From: Lutjanus erythropterus
Taxonomy: Eukaryota; Chordata; Actinopteri; Lutjaniformes; Lutjanidae
Length of the DNA: 64,000 bases
Reading direction: 5' to 3'
Assembly (NCBI GenBank): GCA_020091685.1
Contig: CM034598.1
Location: 42,800,900-42,864,899 of the forward strand
The notes below the pieces were generated by a model, which was given only the letters and a program-made list of their open reading frames with translations, made no database searches and was not told the DNA's origin. The position numbers were made by a program, and so were the translations under genes. Positions 1 through 15,449 of this stretch are shown piece after piece. The first letter of the stretch is position 1; every line of letters begins with the position of its first letter.

Positions 1-3000
1 ACAGGTGAACCCAGAGAGACGCTCACGTCTACCTGCACAGGTGAACCCAGAGAGACGCTCACGTCTACCTGCACAGGTGAACCCAGAGAGACGCTCACGT
101 CTACCTGCACAGGTGAACCCAGAGAGACGCTCACGTCTACCTGCACAGGTGAACCCAGAGAGACGCTCACGTCTACCTGCACAGGTGAACCCAGAGAGAC
201 GCTCACGTCTACCTGCACAGGTGAACCCAGAGAGACGCTCACGTCTACCTGCACAGGTGAACCCAGAGAGACGCTCACGTCTACCTGCACAGGTGAACCC
301 AGAGAGACGCTCACGTCTACCTGCACAGGTGAACCCAGAGAGACGCTCACGTCTACCTGCACAGGTGAACCCAGAGAGACGCTCACGTCTACCTGCACAG
401 GTGAACCCAGAGAGACGCTCACGTCTACCTGCACAGGTGAACCCAGAGAGACGCTCACGTCTACCTGCACAGGTGAACCCAGAGAGACGCTCACGTCTAC
501 CTGCACAGGTGAACCCAGAGAGACGCTCACGTCTACCTGCACAGGTGAACCCAGAGAGACGCTCACGTCTACCTGCACAGGTGAACCCAGAGAGACGCTC
601 ACGTCTACCTGCACAGGTGAACCCAGAGAGACGCTCACGTCTACCTGCACAGGTGAACCCAGAGAGACGCTCACGTCTACCTGCACAGGTGAACCCAGAG
701 AGACGCTCACGTCTACCTGCACAGGTGAACCCAGAGAGACGCTCACGTCTACCTGCACAGGTGAACCCAGAGAGACGCTCACGTCTACCTGCACAGGTGA
801 ACCCAGAGAGACGCTCACGTCTACCTGCACAGGTGAACCCAGAGAGACGCTCACGTCTACCTGCACAGGTGAACCCAGAGAGACGCTCACGTCTACCTGC
901 ACAGGTGAACCCAGAGAGACGCTCACGTCTACCTGCACAGGTGAACCCAGAGAGACGCTCACGTCTACCTGCACAGGTGAACCCAGAGAGACGCTCACGT
1001 CTACCTGCACAGGTGAACCCAGAGAGACGCTCACGTCTACCTGCACAGGTGAACCCAGAGAGACGCTCACGTCTACCTGCACAGGTGAACCCAGAGAGAC
1101 GCTCACGTCTACCTGCACAGGTGAACCCAGAGAGACGCTCACGTCTACCTGCACAGGTGAACCCAGAGAGACGCTCACGTCTACCTGCACAGGTGAACCC
1201 AGAGAGACGCTCACGTCTACCTGCACAGGTGAACCCAGAGAGACGCTCACGTCTACCTGCACAGGTGAACCCAGAGAGACGCTCACGTCTACCTGCACAG
1301 GTGAACCCAGAGAGACGCTCACGTCTACCTGCACAGGTGAACCCAGAGAGACGCTCACGTCTACCTGCACAGGTGAACCCAGAGAGACGCTCACGTCTAC
1401 CTGCACAGGTGAACCCAGAGAGACGCTCACGTCTACCTGCACAGGTGAACCCAGAGAGACGCTCACGTCTACCTGCACAGGTGAACCCAGAGAGACGCTC
1501 ACGTCTACCTGCACAGGTGAACCCAGAGAGACGCTCACGTCTACCTGCACAGGTGAACCCAGAGAGACGCTCACGTCTACCTGCACAGGTGAACCCAGAG
1601 AGACGCTCACGTCTACCTGCACAGGTGAACCCAGAGAGACGCTCACGTCTACCTGCACAGGTGAACCCAGAGAGACGCTCACGTCTACCTGCACAGGTGA
1701 ACCCAGAGAGACGCTCACGTCTACCTGCACAGGTGAACCCAGAGAGACGCTCACGTCTACCTGCACAGGTGAACCCAGAGAGACGCTCACGTCTACCTGC
1801 ACAGGTGAACCCAGAGAGACGCTCACGTCTACCTGCACAGGTGAACCCAGAGAGACGCTCACGTCTACCTGCACAGGTGAACCCAGAGAGACGCTCACGT
1901 CTACCTGCACAGGTGAACCCAGAGAGACGCTCACGTCTACCTGCACAGGTGAACCCAGAGAGACGCTCACGTCTACCTGCACAGGTGAACCCAGAGAGAC
2001 GCTCACGTCTACCTGCACAGGTGAACCCAGAGAGACGCTCACGTCTACCTGCACAGGTGAACCCAGAGAGACGCTCACGTCTACCTGCACAGGTGAACCC
2101 AGAGAGACGCTCACGTCTACCTGCACAGGTGAACCCAGAGAGACGCTCACGTCTACCTGCACAGGTGAACCCAGAGAGACGCTCACGTCTACCTGCACAG
2201 GTGAACCCAGAGAGACGCTCACGTCTACCTGCACAGGTGAACCCAGAGAGACGCTCACGTCTACCTGCACAGGTGAACCCAGAGAGACGCTCACGTCTAC
2301 CTGCACAGGTGAACCCAGAGAGACGCTCACGTCTACCTGCACAGGTGAACCCAGAGAGACGCTCACGTCTACCTGCACAGGTGAACCCAGAGAGACGCTC
2401 ACGTCTACCTGCACAGGTGAACCCAGAGAGACGCTCACGTCTACCTGCACAGGTGAACCCAGAGAGACGCTCACGTCTACCTGCACAGGTGAACCCAGAG
2501 AGACGCTCACGTCTACCTGCACAGGTGAACCCAGAGAGACGCTCACGTCTACCTGCACAGGTGAACCCAGAGAGACGCTCACGTCTACCTGCACAGGTGA
2601 ACCCAGAGAGACGCTCACGTCTACCTGCACAGGTGAACCCAGAGAGACGCTCACGTCTACCTGCACAGGTGAACCCAGAGAGACGCTCACGTCTACCTGC
2701 ACAGGTGAACCCAGAGAGACGCTCACGTCTACCTGCACAGGTGAACCCAGAGAGACGCTCACGTCTACCTGCACAGGTGAACCCAGAGAGACGCTCACGT
2801 CTACCTGCACAGGTGAACCCAGAGAGACGCTCACGTCTACCTGCACAGGTGAACCCAGAGAGACGCTCACGTCTACCTGCACAGGTGAACCCAGAGAGAC
2901 GCTCACGTCTACCTGCACAGGTGAACCCAGAGAGACGCTCACGTCTACCTGCACAGGTGAACCCAGAGAGACGCTCACGTCTACCTGCACAGGTGAACCC

Positions 3001-6000
3001 AGAGAGACGCTCACGTCTACCTGCACAGGTGAACCCAGAGAGACGCTCACGTCTACCTGCACAGGTGAACCCAGAGAGACGCTCACGTCTACCTGCACAG
3101 GTGAACCCAGAGAGACGCTCACGTCTACCTGCACAGGTGAACCCAGAGAGACGCTCACGTCTACCTGCACAGGTGAACCCAGAGAGACGCTCACGTCTAC
3201 CTGCACAGGTGAACCCAGAGAGACGCTCACGTCTACCTGCACAGGTGAACCCAGAGAGACGCTCACGTCTACCTGCACAGGTGAACCCAGAGAGACGCTC
3301 ACGTCTACCTGCACAGGTGAACCCAGAGAGACGCTCACGTCTACCTGCACAGGTGAACCCAGAGAGACGCTCACGTCTACCTGCACAGGTGAACCCAGAG
3401 AGACGCTCACGTCTACCTGCACAGGTGAACCCAGAGAGACGCTCACGTCTACCTGCACAGGTGAACCCAGAGAGACGCTCACGTCTACCTGCACAGGTGA
3501 ACCCAGAGAGACGCTCACGTCTACCTGCACAGGTGAACCCAGAGAGACGCTCACGTCTACCTGCACAGGTGAACCCAGAGAGACGCTCACGTCTACCTGC
3601 ACAGGTGAACCCAGAGAGACGCTCACGTCTACCTGCACAGGTGAACCCAGAGAGACGCTCACGTCTACCTGCACAGGTGAACCCAGAGAGACGCTCACGT
3701 CTACCTGCACAGGTGAACCCAGAGAGACGCTCACGTCTACCTGCACAGGTGAACCCAGAGAGACGCTCACGTCTACCTGCACAGGTGAACCCAGAGAGAC
3801 GCTCACGTCTACCTGCACAGGTGAACCCAGAGAGACGCTCACGTCTACCTGCACAGGTGAACCCAGAGAGACGCTCACGTCTACCTGCACAGGTGAACCC
3901 AGAGAGACGCTCACGTCTACCTGCACAGGTGAACCCAGAGAGACGCTCACGTCTACCTGCACAGGTGAACCCAGAGAGACGCTCACGTCTACCTGCACAG
4001 GTGAACCCAGAGAGACGCTCACGTCTACCTGCACAGGTGAACCCAGAGAGACGCTCACGTCTACCTGCACAGGTGAACCCAGAGAGACGCTCACGTCTAC
4101 CTGCACAGGTGAACCCAGAGAGACGCTCACGTCTACCTGCACAGGTGAACCCAGAGAGACGCTCACGTCTACCTGCACAGGTGAACCCAGAGAGACGCTC
4201 ACGTCTACCTGCACAGGTGAACCCAGAGAGACGCTCACGTCTACCTGCACAGGTGAACCCAGAGAGACGCTCACGTCTACCTGCACAGGTGAACCCAGAG
4301 AGACGCTCACGTCTACCTGCACAGGTGAACCCAGAGAGACGCTCACGTCTACCTGCACAGGTGAACCCAGAGAGACGCTCACGTCTACCTGCACAGGTGA
4401 ACCCAGAGAGACGCTCACGTCTACCTGCACAGGTGAACCCAGAGAGACGCTCACGTCTACCTGCACAGGTGAACCCAGAGAGACGCTCACGTCTACCTGC
4501 ACAGGTGAACCCAGAGAGACGCTCACGTCTACCTGCACAGGTGAACCCAGAGAGACGCTCACGTCTACCTGCACAGGTGAACCCAGAGAGACGCTCACGT
4601 CTACCTGCACAGGTGAACCCAGAGAGACGCTCACGTCTACCTGCACAGGTGAACCCAGAGAGACGCTCACGTCTACCTGCACAGGTGAACCCAGAGAGAC
4701 GCTCACGTCTACCTGCACAGGTGAACCCAGAGAGACGCTCACGTCTACCTGCACAGGTGAACCCAGAGAGACGCTCACGTCTACCTGCACAGGTGAACCC
4801 AGAGAGACGCTCACGTCTACCTGCACAGGTGAACCCAGAGAGACGCTCACGTCTACCTGCACAGGTGAACCCAGAGAGACGCTCACGTCTACCTGCACAG
4901 GTGAACCCAGAGAGACGCTCACGTCTACCTGCACAGGTGAACCCAGAGAGACGCTCACGTCTACCTGCACAGGTGAACCCAGAGAGACGCTCACGTCTAC
5001 CTGCACAGGTGAACCCAGAGAGACGCTCACGTCTACCTGCACAGGTGAACCCAGAGAGACGCTCACGTCTACCTGCACAGGTGAACCCAGAGAGACGCTC
5101 ACGTCTACCTGCACAGGTGAACCCAGAGAGACGCTCACGTCTACCTGCACAGGTGAACCCAGAGAGACGCTCACGTCTACCTGCACAGGTGAACCCAGAG
5201 AGACGCTCACGTCTACCTGCACAGGTGAACCCAGAGAGACGCTCACGTCTACCTGCACAGGTGAACCCAGAGAGACGCTCACGTCTACCTGCACAGGTGA
5301 ACCCAGAGAGACGCTCACGTCTACCTGCACAGGTGAACCCAGAGAGACGCTCACGTCTACCTGCACAGGTGAACCCAGAGAGACGCTCACGTCTACCTGC
5401 ACAGGTGAACCCAGAGAGACGCTCACGTCTACCTGCACAGGTGAACCCAGAGAGACGCTCACGTCTACCTGCACAGGTGAACCCAGAGAGACGCTCACGT
5501 CTACCTGCACAGGTGAACCCAGAGAGACGCTCACGTCTACCTGCACAGGTGAACCCAGAGAGACGCTCACGTCTACCTGCACAGGTGAACCCAGAGAGAC
5601 GCTCACGTCTACCTGCACAGGTGAACCCAGAGAGACGCTCACGTCTACCTGCACAGGTGAACCCAGAGAGACGCTCACGTCTACCTGCACAGGTGAACCC
5701 AGAGAGACGCTCACGTCTACCTGCACAGGTGAACCCAGAGAGACGCTCACGTCTACCTGCACAGGTGAACCCAGAGAGACGCTCACGTCTACCTGCACAG
5801 GTGAACCCAGAGAGACGCTCACGTCTACCTGCACAGGTGAACCCAGAGAGACGCTCACGTCTACCTGCACAGGTGAACCCAGAGAGACGCTCACGTCTAC
5901 CTGCACAGGTGAACCCAGAGAGACGCTCACGTCTACCTGCACAGGTGAACCCAGAGAGACGCTCACGTCTACCTGCACAGGTGAACCCAGAGAGACGCTC

Positions 6001-9000
6001 ACGTCTACCTGCACAGGTGAACCCAGAGAGACGCTCACGTCTACCTGCACAGGTGAACCCAGAGAGACGCTCACGTCTACCTGCACAGGTGAACCCAGAG
6101 AGACGCTCACGTCTACCTGCACAGGTGAACCCAGAGAGACGCTCACGTCTACCTGCACAGGTGAACCCAGAGAGACGCTCACGTCTACCTGCACAGGTGA
6201 ACCCAGAGAGACGCTCACGTCTACCTGCACAGGTGAACCCAGAGAGACGCTCACGTCTACCTGCACAGGTGAACCCAGAGAGACGCTCACGTCTACCTGC
6301 ACAGGTGAACCCAGAGAGACGCTCACGTCTACCTGCACAGGTGAACCCAGAGAGACGCTCACGTCTACCTGCACAGGTGAACCCAGAGAGACGCTCACGT
6401 CTACCTGCACAGGTGAACCCAGAGAGACGCTCACGTCTACCTGCACAGGTGAACCCAGAGAGACGCTCACGTCTACCTGCACAGGTGAACCCAGAGAGAC
6501 GCTCACGTCTACCTGCACAGGTGAACCCAGAGAGACGCTCACGTCTACCTGCACAGGTGAACCCAGAGAGACGCTCACGTCTACCTGCACAGGTGAACCC
6601 AGAGAGACGCTCACGTCTACCTGCACAGGTGAACCCAGAGAGACGCTCACGTCTACCTGCACAGGTGAACCCAGAGAGACGCTCACGTCTACCTGCACAG
6701 GTGAACCCAGAGAGACGCTCACGTCTACCTGCACAGGTGAACCCAGAGAGACGCTCACGTCTACCTGCACAGGTGAACCCAGAGAGACGCTCACGTCTAC
6801 CTGCACAGGTGAACCCAGAGAGACGCTCACGTCTACCTGCACAGGTGAACCCAGAGAGACGCTCACGTCTACCTGCACAGGTGAACCCAGAGAGACGCTC
6901 ACGTCTACCTGCACAGGTGAACCCAGAGAGACGCTCACGTCTACCTGCACAGGTGAACCCAGAGAGACGCTCACGTCTACCTGCACAGGTGAACCCAGAG
7001 AGACGCTCACGTCTACCTGCACAGGTGAACCCAGAGAGACGCTCACGTCTACCTGCACAGGTGAACCCAGAGAGACGCTCACGTCTACCTGCACAGGTGA
7101 ACCCAGAGAGACGCTCACGTCTACCTGCACAGGTGAACCCAGAGAGACGCTCACGTCTACCTGCACAGGTGAACCCAGAGAGACGCTCACGTCTACCTGC
7201 ACAGGTGAACCCAGAGAGACGCTCACGTCTACCTGCACAGGTGAACCCAGAGAGACGCTCACGTCTACCTGCACAGGTGAACCCAGAGAGACGCTCACGT
7301 CTACCTGCACAGGTGAACCCAGAGAGACGCTCACGTCTACCTGCACAGGTGAACCCAGAGAGACGCTCACGTCTACCTGCACAGGTGAACCCAGAGAGAC
7401 GCTCACGTCTACCTGCACAGGTGAACCCAGAGAGACGCTCACGTCTACCTGCACAGGTGAACCCAGAGAGACGCTCACGTCTACCTGCACAGGTGAACCC
7501 AGAGAGACGCTCACGTCTACCTGCACAGGTGAACCCAGAGAGACGCTCACGTCTACCTGCACAGGTGAACCCAGAGAGACGCTCACGTCTACCTGCACAG
7601 GTGAACCCAGAGAGACGCTCACGTCTACCTGCACAGGTGAACCCAGAGAGACGCTCACGTCTACCTGCACAGGTGAACCCAGAGAGACGCTCACGTCTAC
7701 CTGCACAGGTGAACCCAGAGAGACGCTCACGTCTACCTGCACAGGTGAACCCAGAGAGACGCTCACGTCTACCTGCACAGGTGAACCCAGAGAGACGCTC
7801 ACGTCTACCTGCACAGGTGAACCCAGAGAGACGCTCACGTCTACCTGCACAGGTGAACCCAGAGAGACGCTCACGTCTACCTGCACAGGTGAACCCAGAG
7901 AGACGCTCACGTCTACCTGCACAGGTGAACCCAGAGAGACGCTCACGTCTACCTGCACAGGTGAACCCAGAGAGACGCTCACGTCTACCTGCACAGGTGA
8001 ACCCAGAGAGACGCTCACGTCTACCTGCACAGGTGAACCCAGAGAGACGCTCACGTCTACCTGCACAGGTGAACCCAGAGAGACGCTCACGTCTACCTGC
8101 ACAGGTGAACCCAGAGAGACGCTCACGTCTACCTGCACAGGTGAACCCAGAGAGACGCTCACGTCTACCTGCACAGGTGAACCCAGAGAGACGCTCACGT
8201 CTACCTGCACAGGTGAACCCAGAGAGACGCTCACGTCTACCTGCACAGGTGAACCCAGAGAGACGCTCACGTCTACCTGCACAGGTGAACCCAGAGAGAC
8301 GCTCACGTCTACCTGCACAGGTGAACCCAGAGAGACGCTCACGTCTACCTGCACAGGTGAACCCAGAGAGACGCTCACGTCTACCTGCACAGGTGAACCC
8401 AGAGAGACGCTCACGTCTACCTGCACAGGTGAACCCAGAGAGACGCTCACGTCTACCTGCACAGGTGAACCCAGAGAGACGCTCACGTCTACCTGCACAG
8501 GTGAACCCAGAGAGACGCTCACGTCTACCTGCACAGGTGAACCCAGAGAGACGCTCACGTCTACCTGCACAGGTGAACCCAGAGAGACGCTCACGTCTAC
8601 CTGCACAGGTGAACCCAGAGAGACGCTCACGTCTACCTGCACAGGTGAACCCAGAGAGACGCTCACGTCTACCTGCACAGGTGAACCCAGAGAGACGCTC
8701 ACGTCTACCTGCACAGGTGAACCCAGAGAGACGCTCACGTCTACCTGCACAGGTGAACCCAGAGAGACGCTCACGTCTACCTGCACAGGTGAACCCAGAG
8801 AGACGCTCACGTCTACCTGCACAGGTGAACCCAGAGAGACGCTCACGTCTACCTGCACAGGTGAACCCAGAGAGACGCTCACGTCTACCTGCACAGGTGA
8901 ACCCAGAGAGACGCTCACGTCTACCTGCACAGGTGAACCCAGAGAGACGCTCACGTCTACCTGCACAGGTGAACCCAGAGAGACGCTCACGTCTACCTGC

Positions 9001-12000
9001 ACAGGTGAACCCAGAGAGACGCTCACGTCTACCTGCACAGGTGAACCCAGAGAGACGCTCACGTCTACCTGCACAGGTGAACCCAGAGAGACGCTCACGT
9101 CTACCTGCACAGGTGAACCCAGAGAGACGCTCACGTCTACCTGCACAGGTGAACCCAGAGAGACGCTCACGTCTACCTGCACAGGTGAACCCAGAGAGAC
9201 GCTCACGTCTACCTGCACAGGTGAACCCAGAGAGACGCTCACGTCTACCTGCACAGGTGAACCCAGAGAGACGCTCACGTCTACCTGCACAGGTGAACCC
9301 AGAGAGACGCTCACGTCTACCTGCACAGGTGAACCCAGAGAGACGCTCACGTCTACCTGCACAGGTGAACCCAGAGAGACGCTCACGTCTACCTGCACAG
9401 GTGAACCCAGAGAGACGCTCACGTCTACCTGCACAGGTGAACCCAGAGAGACGCTCACGTCTACCTGCACAGGTGAACCCAGAGAGACGCTCACGTCTAC
9501 CTGCACAGGTGAACCCAGAGAGACGCTCACGTCTACCTGCACAGGTGAACCCAGAGAGACGCTCACGTCTACCTGCACAGGTGAACCCAGAGAGACGCTC
9601 ACGTCTACCTGCACAGGTGAACCCAGAGAGACGCTCACGTCTACCTGCACAGGTGAACCCAGAGAGACGCTCACGTCTACCTGCACAGGTGAACCCAGAG
9701 AGACGCTCACGTCTACCTGCACAGGTGAACCCAGAGAGACGCTCACGTCTACCTGCACAGGTGAACCCAGAGAGACGCTCACGTCTACCTGCACAGGTGA
9801 ACCCAGAGAGACGCTCACGTCTACCTGCACAGGTGAACCCAGAGAGACGCTCACGTCTACCTGCACAGGTGAACCCAGAGAGACGCTCACGTCTACCTGC
9901 ACAGGTGAACCCAGAGAGACGCTCACGTCTACCTGCACAGGTGAACCCAGAGAGACGCTCACGTCTACCTGCACAGGTGAACCCAGAGAGACGCTCACGT
10001 CTACCTGCACAGGTGAACCCAGAGAGACGCTCACGTCTACCTGCACAGGTGAACCCAGAGAGACGCTCACGTCTACCTGCACAGGTGAACCCAGAGAGAC
10101 GCTCACGTCTACCTGCACAGGTGAACCCAGAGAGACGCTCACGTCTACCTGCACAGGTGAACCCAGAGAGACGCTCACGTCTACCTGCACAGGTGAACCC
10201 AGAGAGACGCTCACGTCTACCTGCACAGGTGAACCCAGAGAGACGCTCACGTCTACCTGCACAGGTGAACCCAGAGAGACGCTCACGTCTACCTGCACAG
10301 GTGAACCCAGAGAGACGCTCACGTCTACCTGCACAGGTGAACCCAGAGAGACGCTCACGTCTACCTGCACAGGTGAACCCAGAGAGACGCTCACGTCTAC
10401 CTGCACAGGTGAACCCAGAGAGACGCTCACGTCTACCTGCACAGGTGAACCCAGAGAGACGCTCACGTCTACCTGCACAGGTGAACCCAGAGAGACGCTC
10501 ACGTCTACCTGCACAGGTGAACCCAGAGAGACGCTCACGTCTACCTGCACAGGTGAACCCAGAGAGACGCTCACGTCTACCTGCACAGGTGAACCCAGAG
10601 AGACGCTCACGTCTACCTGCACAGGTGAACCCAGAGAGACGCTCACGTCTACCTGCACAGGTGAACCCAGAGAGACGCTCACGTCTACCTGCACAGGTGA
10701 ACCCAGAGAGACGCTCACGTCTACCTGCACAGGTGAACCCAGAGAGACGCTCACGTCTACCTGCACAGGTGAACCCAGAGAGACGCTCACGTCTACCTGC
10801 ACAGGTGAACCCAGAGAGACGCTCACGTCTACCTGCACAGGTGAACCCAGAGAGACGCTCACGTCTACCTGCACAGGTGAACCCAGAGAGACGCTCACGT
10901 CTACCTGCACAGGTGAACCCAGAGAGACGCTCACGTCTACCTGCACAGGTGAACCCAGAGAGACGCTCACGTCTACCTGCACAGGTGAACCCAGAGAGAC
11001 GCTCACGTCTACCTGCACAGGTGAACCCAGAGAGACGCTCACGTCTACCTGCACAGGTGAACCCAGAGAGACGCTCACGTCTACCTGCACAGGTGAACCC
11101 AGAGAGACGCTCACGTCTACCTGCACAGGTGAACCCAGAGAGACGCTCACGTCTACCTGCACAGGTGAACCCAGAGAGACGCTCACGTCTACCTGCACAG
11201 GTGAACCCAGAGAGACGCTCACGTCTACCTGCACAGGTGAACCCAGAGAGACGCTCACGTCTACCTGCACAGGTGAACCCAGAGAGACGCTCACGTCTAC
11301 CTGCACAGGTGAACCCAGAGAGACGCTCACGTCTACCTGCACAGGTGAACCCAGAGAGACGCTCACGTCTACCTGCACAGGTGAACCCAGAGAGACGCTC
11401 ACGTCTACCTGCACAGGTGAACCCAGAGAGACGCTCACGTCTACCTGCACAGGTGAACCCAGAGAGACGCTCACGTCTACCTGCACAGGTGAACCCAGAG
11501 AGACGCTCACGTCTACCTGCACAGGTGAACCCAGAGAGACGCTCACGTCTACCTGCACAGGTGAACCCAGAGAGACGCTCACGTCTACCTGCACAGGTGA
11601 ACCCAGAGAGACGCTCACGTCTACCTGCACAGGTGAACCCAGAGAGACGCTCACGTCTACCTGCACAGGTGAACCCAGAGAGACGCTCACGTCTACCTGC
11701 ACAGGTGAACCCAGAGAGACGCTCACGTCTACCTGCACAGGTGAACCCAGAGAGACGCTCACGTCTACCTGCACAGGTGAACCCAGAGAGACGCTCACGT
11801 CTACCTGCACAGGTGAACCCAGAGAGACGCTCACGTCTACCTGCACAGGTGAACCCAGAGAGACGCTCACGTCTACCTGCACAGGTGAACCCAGAGAGAC
11901 GCTCACGTCTACCTGCACAGGTGAACCCAGAGAGACGCTCACGTCTACCTGCACAGGTGAACCCAGAGAGACGCTCACGTCTACCTGCACAGGTGAACCC

Positions 12001-15000
12001 AGAGAGACGCTCACGTCTACCTGCACAGGTGAACCCAGAGAGACGCTCACGTCTACCTGCACAGGTGAACCCAGAGAGACGCTCACGTCTACCTGCACAG
12101 GTGAACCCAGAGAGACGCTCACGTCTACCTGCACAGGTGAACCCAGAGAGACGCTCACGTCTACCTGCACAGGTGAACCCAGAGAGACGCTCACGTCTAC
12201 CTGCACAGGTGAACCCAGAGAGACGCTCACGTCTACCTGCACAGGTGAACCCAGAGAGACGCTCACGTCTACCTGCACAGGTGAACCCAGAGAGACGCTC
12301 ACGTCTACCTGCACAGGTGAACCCAGAGAGACGCTCACGTCTACCTGCACAGGTGAACCCAGAGAGACGCTCACGTCTACCTGCACAGGTGAACCCAGAG
12401 AGACGCTCACGTCTACCTGCACAGGTGAACCCAGAGAGACGCTCACGTCTACCTGCACAGGTGAACCCAGAGAGACGCTCACGTCTACCTGCACAGGTGA
12501 ACCCAGAGAGACGCTCACGTCTACCTGCACAGGTGAACCCAGAGAGACGCTCACGTCTACCTGCACAGGTGAACCCAGAGAGACGCTCACGTCTACCTGC
12601 ACAGGTGAACCCAGAGAGACGCTCACGTCTACCTGCACAGGTGAACCCAGAGAGACGCTCACGTCTACCTGCACAGGTGAACCCAGAGAGACGCTCACGT
12701 CTACCTGCACAGGTGAACCCAGAGAGACGCTCACGTCTACCTGCACAGGTGAACCCAGAGAGACGCTCACGTCTACCTGCACAGGTGAACCCAGAGAGAC
12801 GCTCACGTCTACCTGCACAGGTGAACCCAGAGAGACGCTCACGTCTACCTGCACAGGTGAACCCAGAGAGACGCTCACGTCTACCTGCACAGGTGAACCC
12901 AGAGAGACGCTCACGTCTACCTGCACAGGTGAACCCAGAGAGACGCTCACGTCTACCTGCACAGGTGAACCCAGAGAGACGCTCACGTCTACCTGCACAG
13001 GTGAACCCAGAGAGACGCTCACGTCTACCTGCACAGGTGAACCCAGAGAGACGCTCACGTCTACCTGCACAGGTGAACCCAGAGAGACGCTCACGTCTAC
13101 CTGCACAGGTGAACCCAGAGAGACGCTCACGTCTACCTGCACAGGTGAACCCAGAGAGACGCTCACGTCTACCTGCACAGGTGAACCCAGAGAGACGCTC
13201 ACGTCTACCTGCACAGGTGAACCCAGAGAGACGCTCACGTCTACCTGCACAGGTGAACCCAGAGAGACGCTCACGTCTACCTGCACAGGTGAACCCAGAG
13301 AGACGCTCACGTCTACCTGCACAGGTGAACCCAGAGAGACGCTCACGTCTACCTGCACAGGTGAACCCAGAGAGACGCTCACGTCTACCTGCACAGGTGA
13401 ACCCAGAGAGACGCTCACGTCTACCTGCACAGGTGAACCCAGAGAGACGCTCACGTCTACCTGCACAGGTGAACCCAGAGAGACGCTCACGTCTACCTGC
13501 ACAGGTGAACCCAGAGAGACGCTCACGTCTACCTGCACAGGTGAACCCAGAGAGACGCTCACGTCTACCTGCACAGGTGAACCCAGAGAGACGCTCACGT
13601 CTACCTGCACAGGTGAACCCAGAGAGACGCTCACGTCTACCTGCACAGGTGAACCCAGAGAGACGCTCACGTCTACCTGCACAGGTGAACCCAGAGAGAC
13701 GCTCACGTCTACCTGCACAGGTGAACCCAGAGAGACGCTCACGTCTACCTGCACAGGTGAACCCAGAGAGACGCTCACGTCTACCTGCACAGGTGAACCC
13801 AGAGAGACGCTCACGTCTACCTGCACAGGTGAACCCAGAGAGACGCTCACGTCTACCTGCACAGGTGAACCCAGAGAGACGCTCACGTCTACCTGCACAG
13901 GTGAACCCAGAGAGACGCTCACGTCTACCTGCACAGGTGAACCCAGAGAGACGCTCACGTCTACCTGCACAGGTGAACCCAGAGAGACGCTCACGTCTAC
14001 CTGCACAGGTGAACCCAGAGAGACGCTCACGTCTACCTGCACAGGTGAACCCAGAGAGACGCTCACGTCTACCTGCACAGGTGAACCCAGAGAGACGCTC
14101 ACGTCTACCTGCACAGGTGAACCCAGAGAGACGCTCACGTCTACCTGCACAGGTGAACCCAGAGAGACGCTCACGTCTACCTGCACAGGTGAACCCAGAG
14201 AGACGCTCACGTCTACCTGCACAGGTGAACCCAGAGAGACGCTCACGTCTACCTGCACAGGTGAACCCAGAGAGACGCTCACGTCTACCTGCACAGGTGA
14301 ACCCAGAGAGACGCTCACGTCTACCTGCACAGGTGAACCCAGAGAGACGCTCACGTCTACCTGCACAGGTGAACCCAGAGAGACGCTCACGTCTACCTGC
14401 ACAGGTGAACCCAGAGAGACGCTCACGTCTACCTGCACAGGTGAACCCAGAGAGACGCTCACGTCTACCTGCACAGGTGAACCCAGAGAGACGCTCACGT
14501 CTACCTGCACAGGTGAACCCAGAGAGACGCTCACGTCTACCTGCACAGGTGAACCCAGAGAGACGCTCACGTCTACCTGCACAGGTGAACCCAGAGAGAC
14601 GCTCACGTCTACCTGCACAGGTGAACCCAGAGAGACGCTCACGTCTACCTGCACAGGTGAACCCAGAGAGACGCTCACGTCTACCTGCACAGGTGAACCC
14701 AGAGAGACGCTCACGTCTACCTGCACAGGTGAACCCAGAGAGACGCTCACGTCTACCTGCACAGGTGAACCCAGAGAGACGCTCACGTCTACCTGCACAG
14801 GTGAACCCAGAGAGACGCTCACGTCTACCTGCACAGGTGAACCCAGAGAGACGCTCACGTCTACCTGCACAGGTGAACCCAGAGAGACGCTCACGTCTAC
14901 CTGCACAGGTGAACCCAGAGAGACGCTCACGTCTACCTGCACAGGTGAACCCAGAGAGACGCTCACGTCTACCTGCACAGGTGAACCCAGAGAGACGCTC

Positions 15001-15449
15001 ACGTCTACCTGCACAGGTGAACCCAGAGAGACGCTCACGTCTACCTGCACAGGTGAACCCAGAGAGACGCTCACGTCTACCTGCACAGGTGAACCCAGAG
15101 AGACGCTCACGTCTACCTGCACAGGTGAACCCAGAGAGACGCTCACGTCTACCTGCACAGGTGAACCCAGAGAGACGCTCACGTCTACCTGCACAGGTGA
15201 ACCCAGAGAGACGCTCACGTCTACCTGCACAGGTGAACCCAGAGAGACGCTCACGTCTACCTGCACAGGTGAACCCAGAGAGACGCTCACGTCTACCTGC
15301 ACAGGTGAACCCAGAGAGACGCTCACGTCTACCTGCACAGGTGAACCCAGAGAGACGCTCACGTCTACCTGCACAGGTGAACCCAGAGAGACGCTCACGT
15401 CTACCTGCACAGGTGAACCCAGAGAGACGCTCACGTCTACCTGCACAGG
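1..15449. repeat. Giant 36-bp tandem array (about 429 copies)
   Basis: A 36-bp unit repeats head to tail from the first base to 15449 with no substitution or indel that I can see; the pattern realigns exactly every 180 bp. The array is open at the left edge, so its true size is larger. Each unit has two inverted repeats, AGACGCTCACGTCT (5-bp stem, 4-nt loop) and ACCTGCACAGGT (5-bp stem, 2-nt loop), and one CAGGTG E-box. Because 36 is divisible by 3, any frame lacking a stop in one unit stays open throughout; four of the six frames do. The 5178-codon reading frame across it has no ATG and is not taken as a gene. The right edge runs into an interspersed element whose internal sequence resembles the unit, so I infer an expanded internal minisatellite. 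Confidence 0.98.

Noticed and set aside
1..15449. CRISPR array
   Set aside because: Units are directly adjacent with no variable spacers, and the surroundings are vertebrate.
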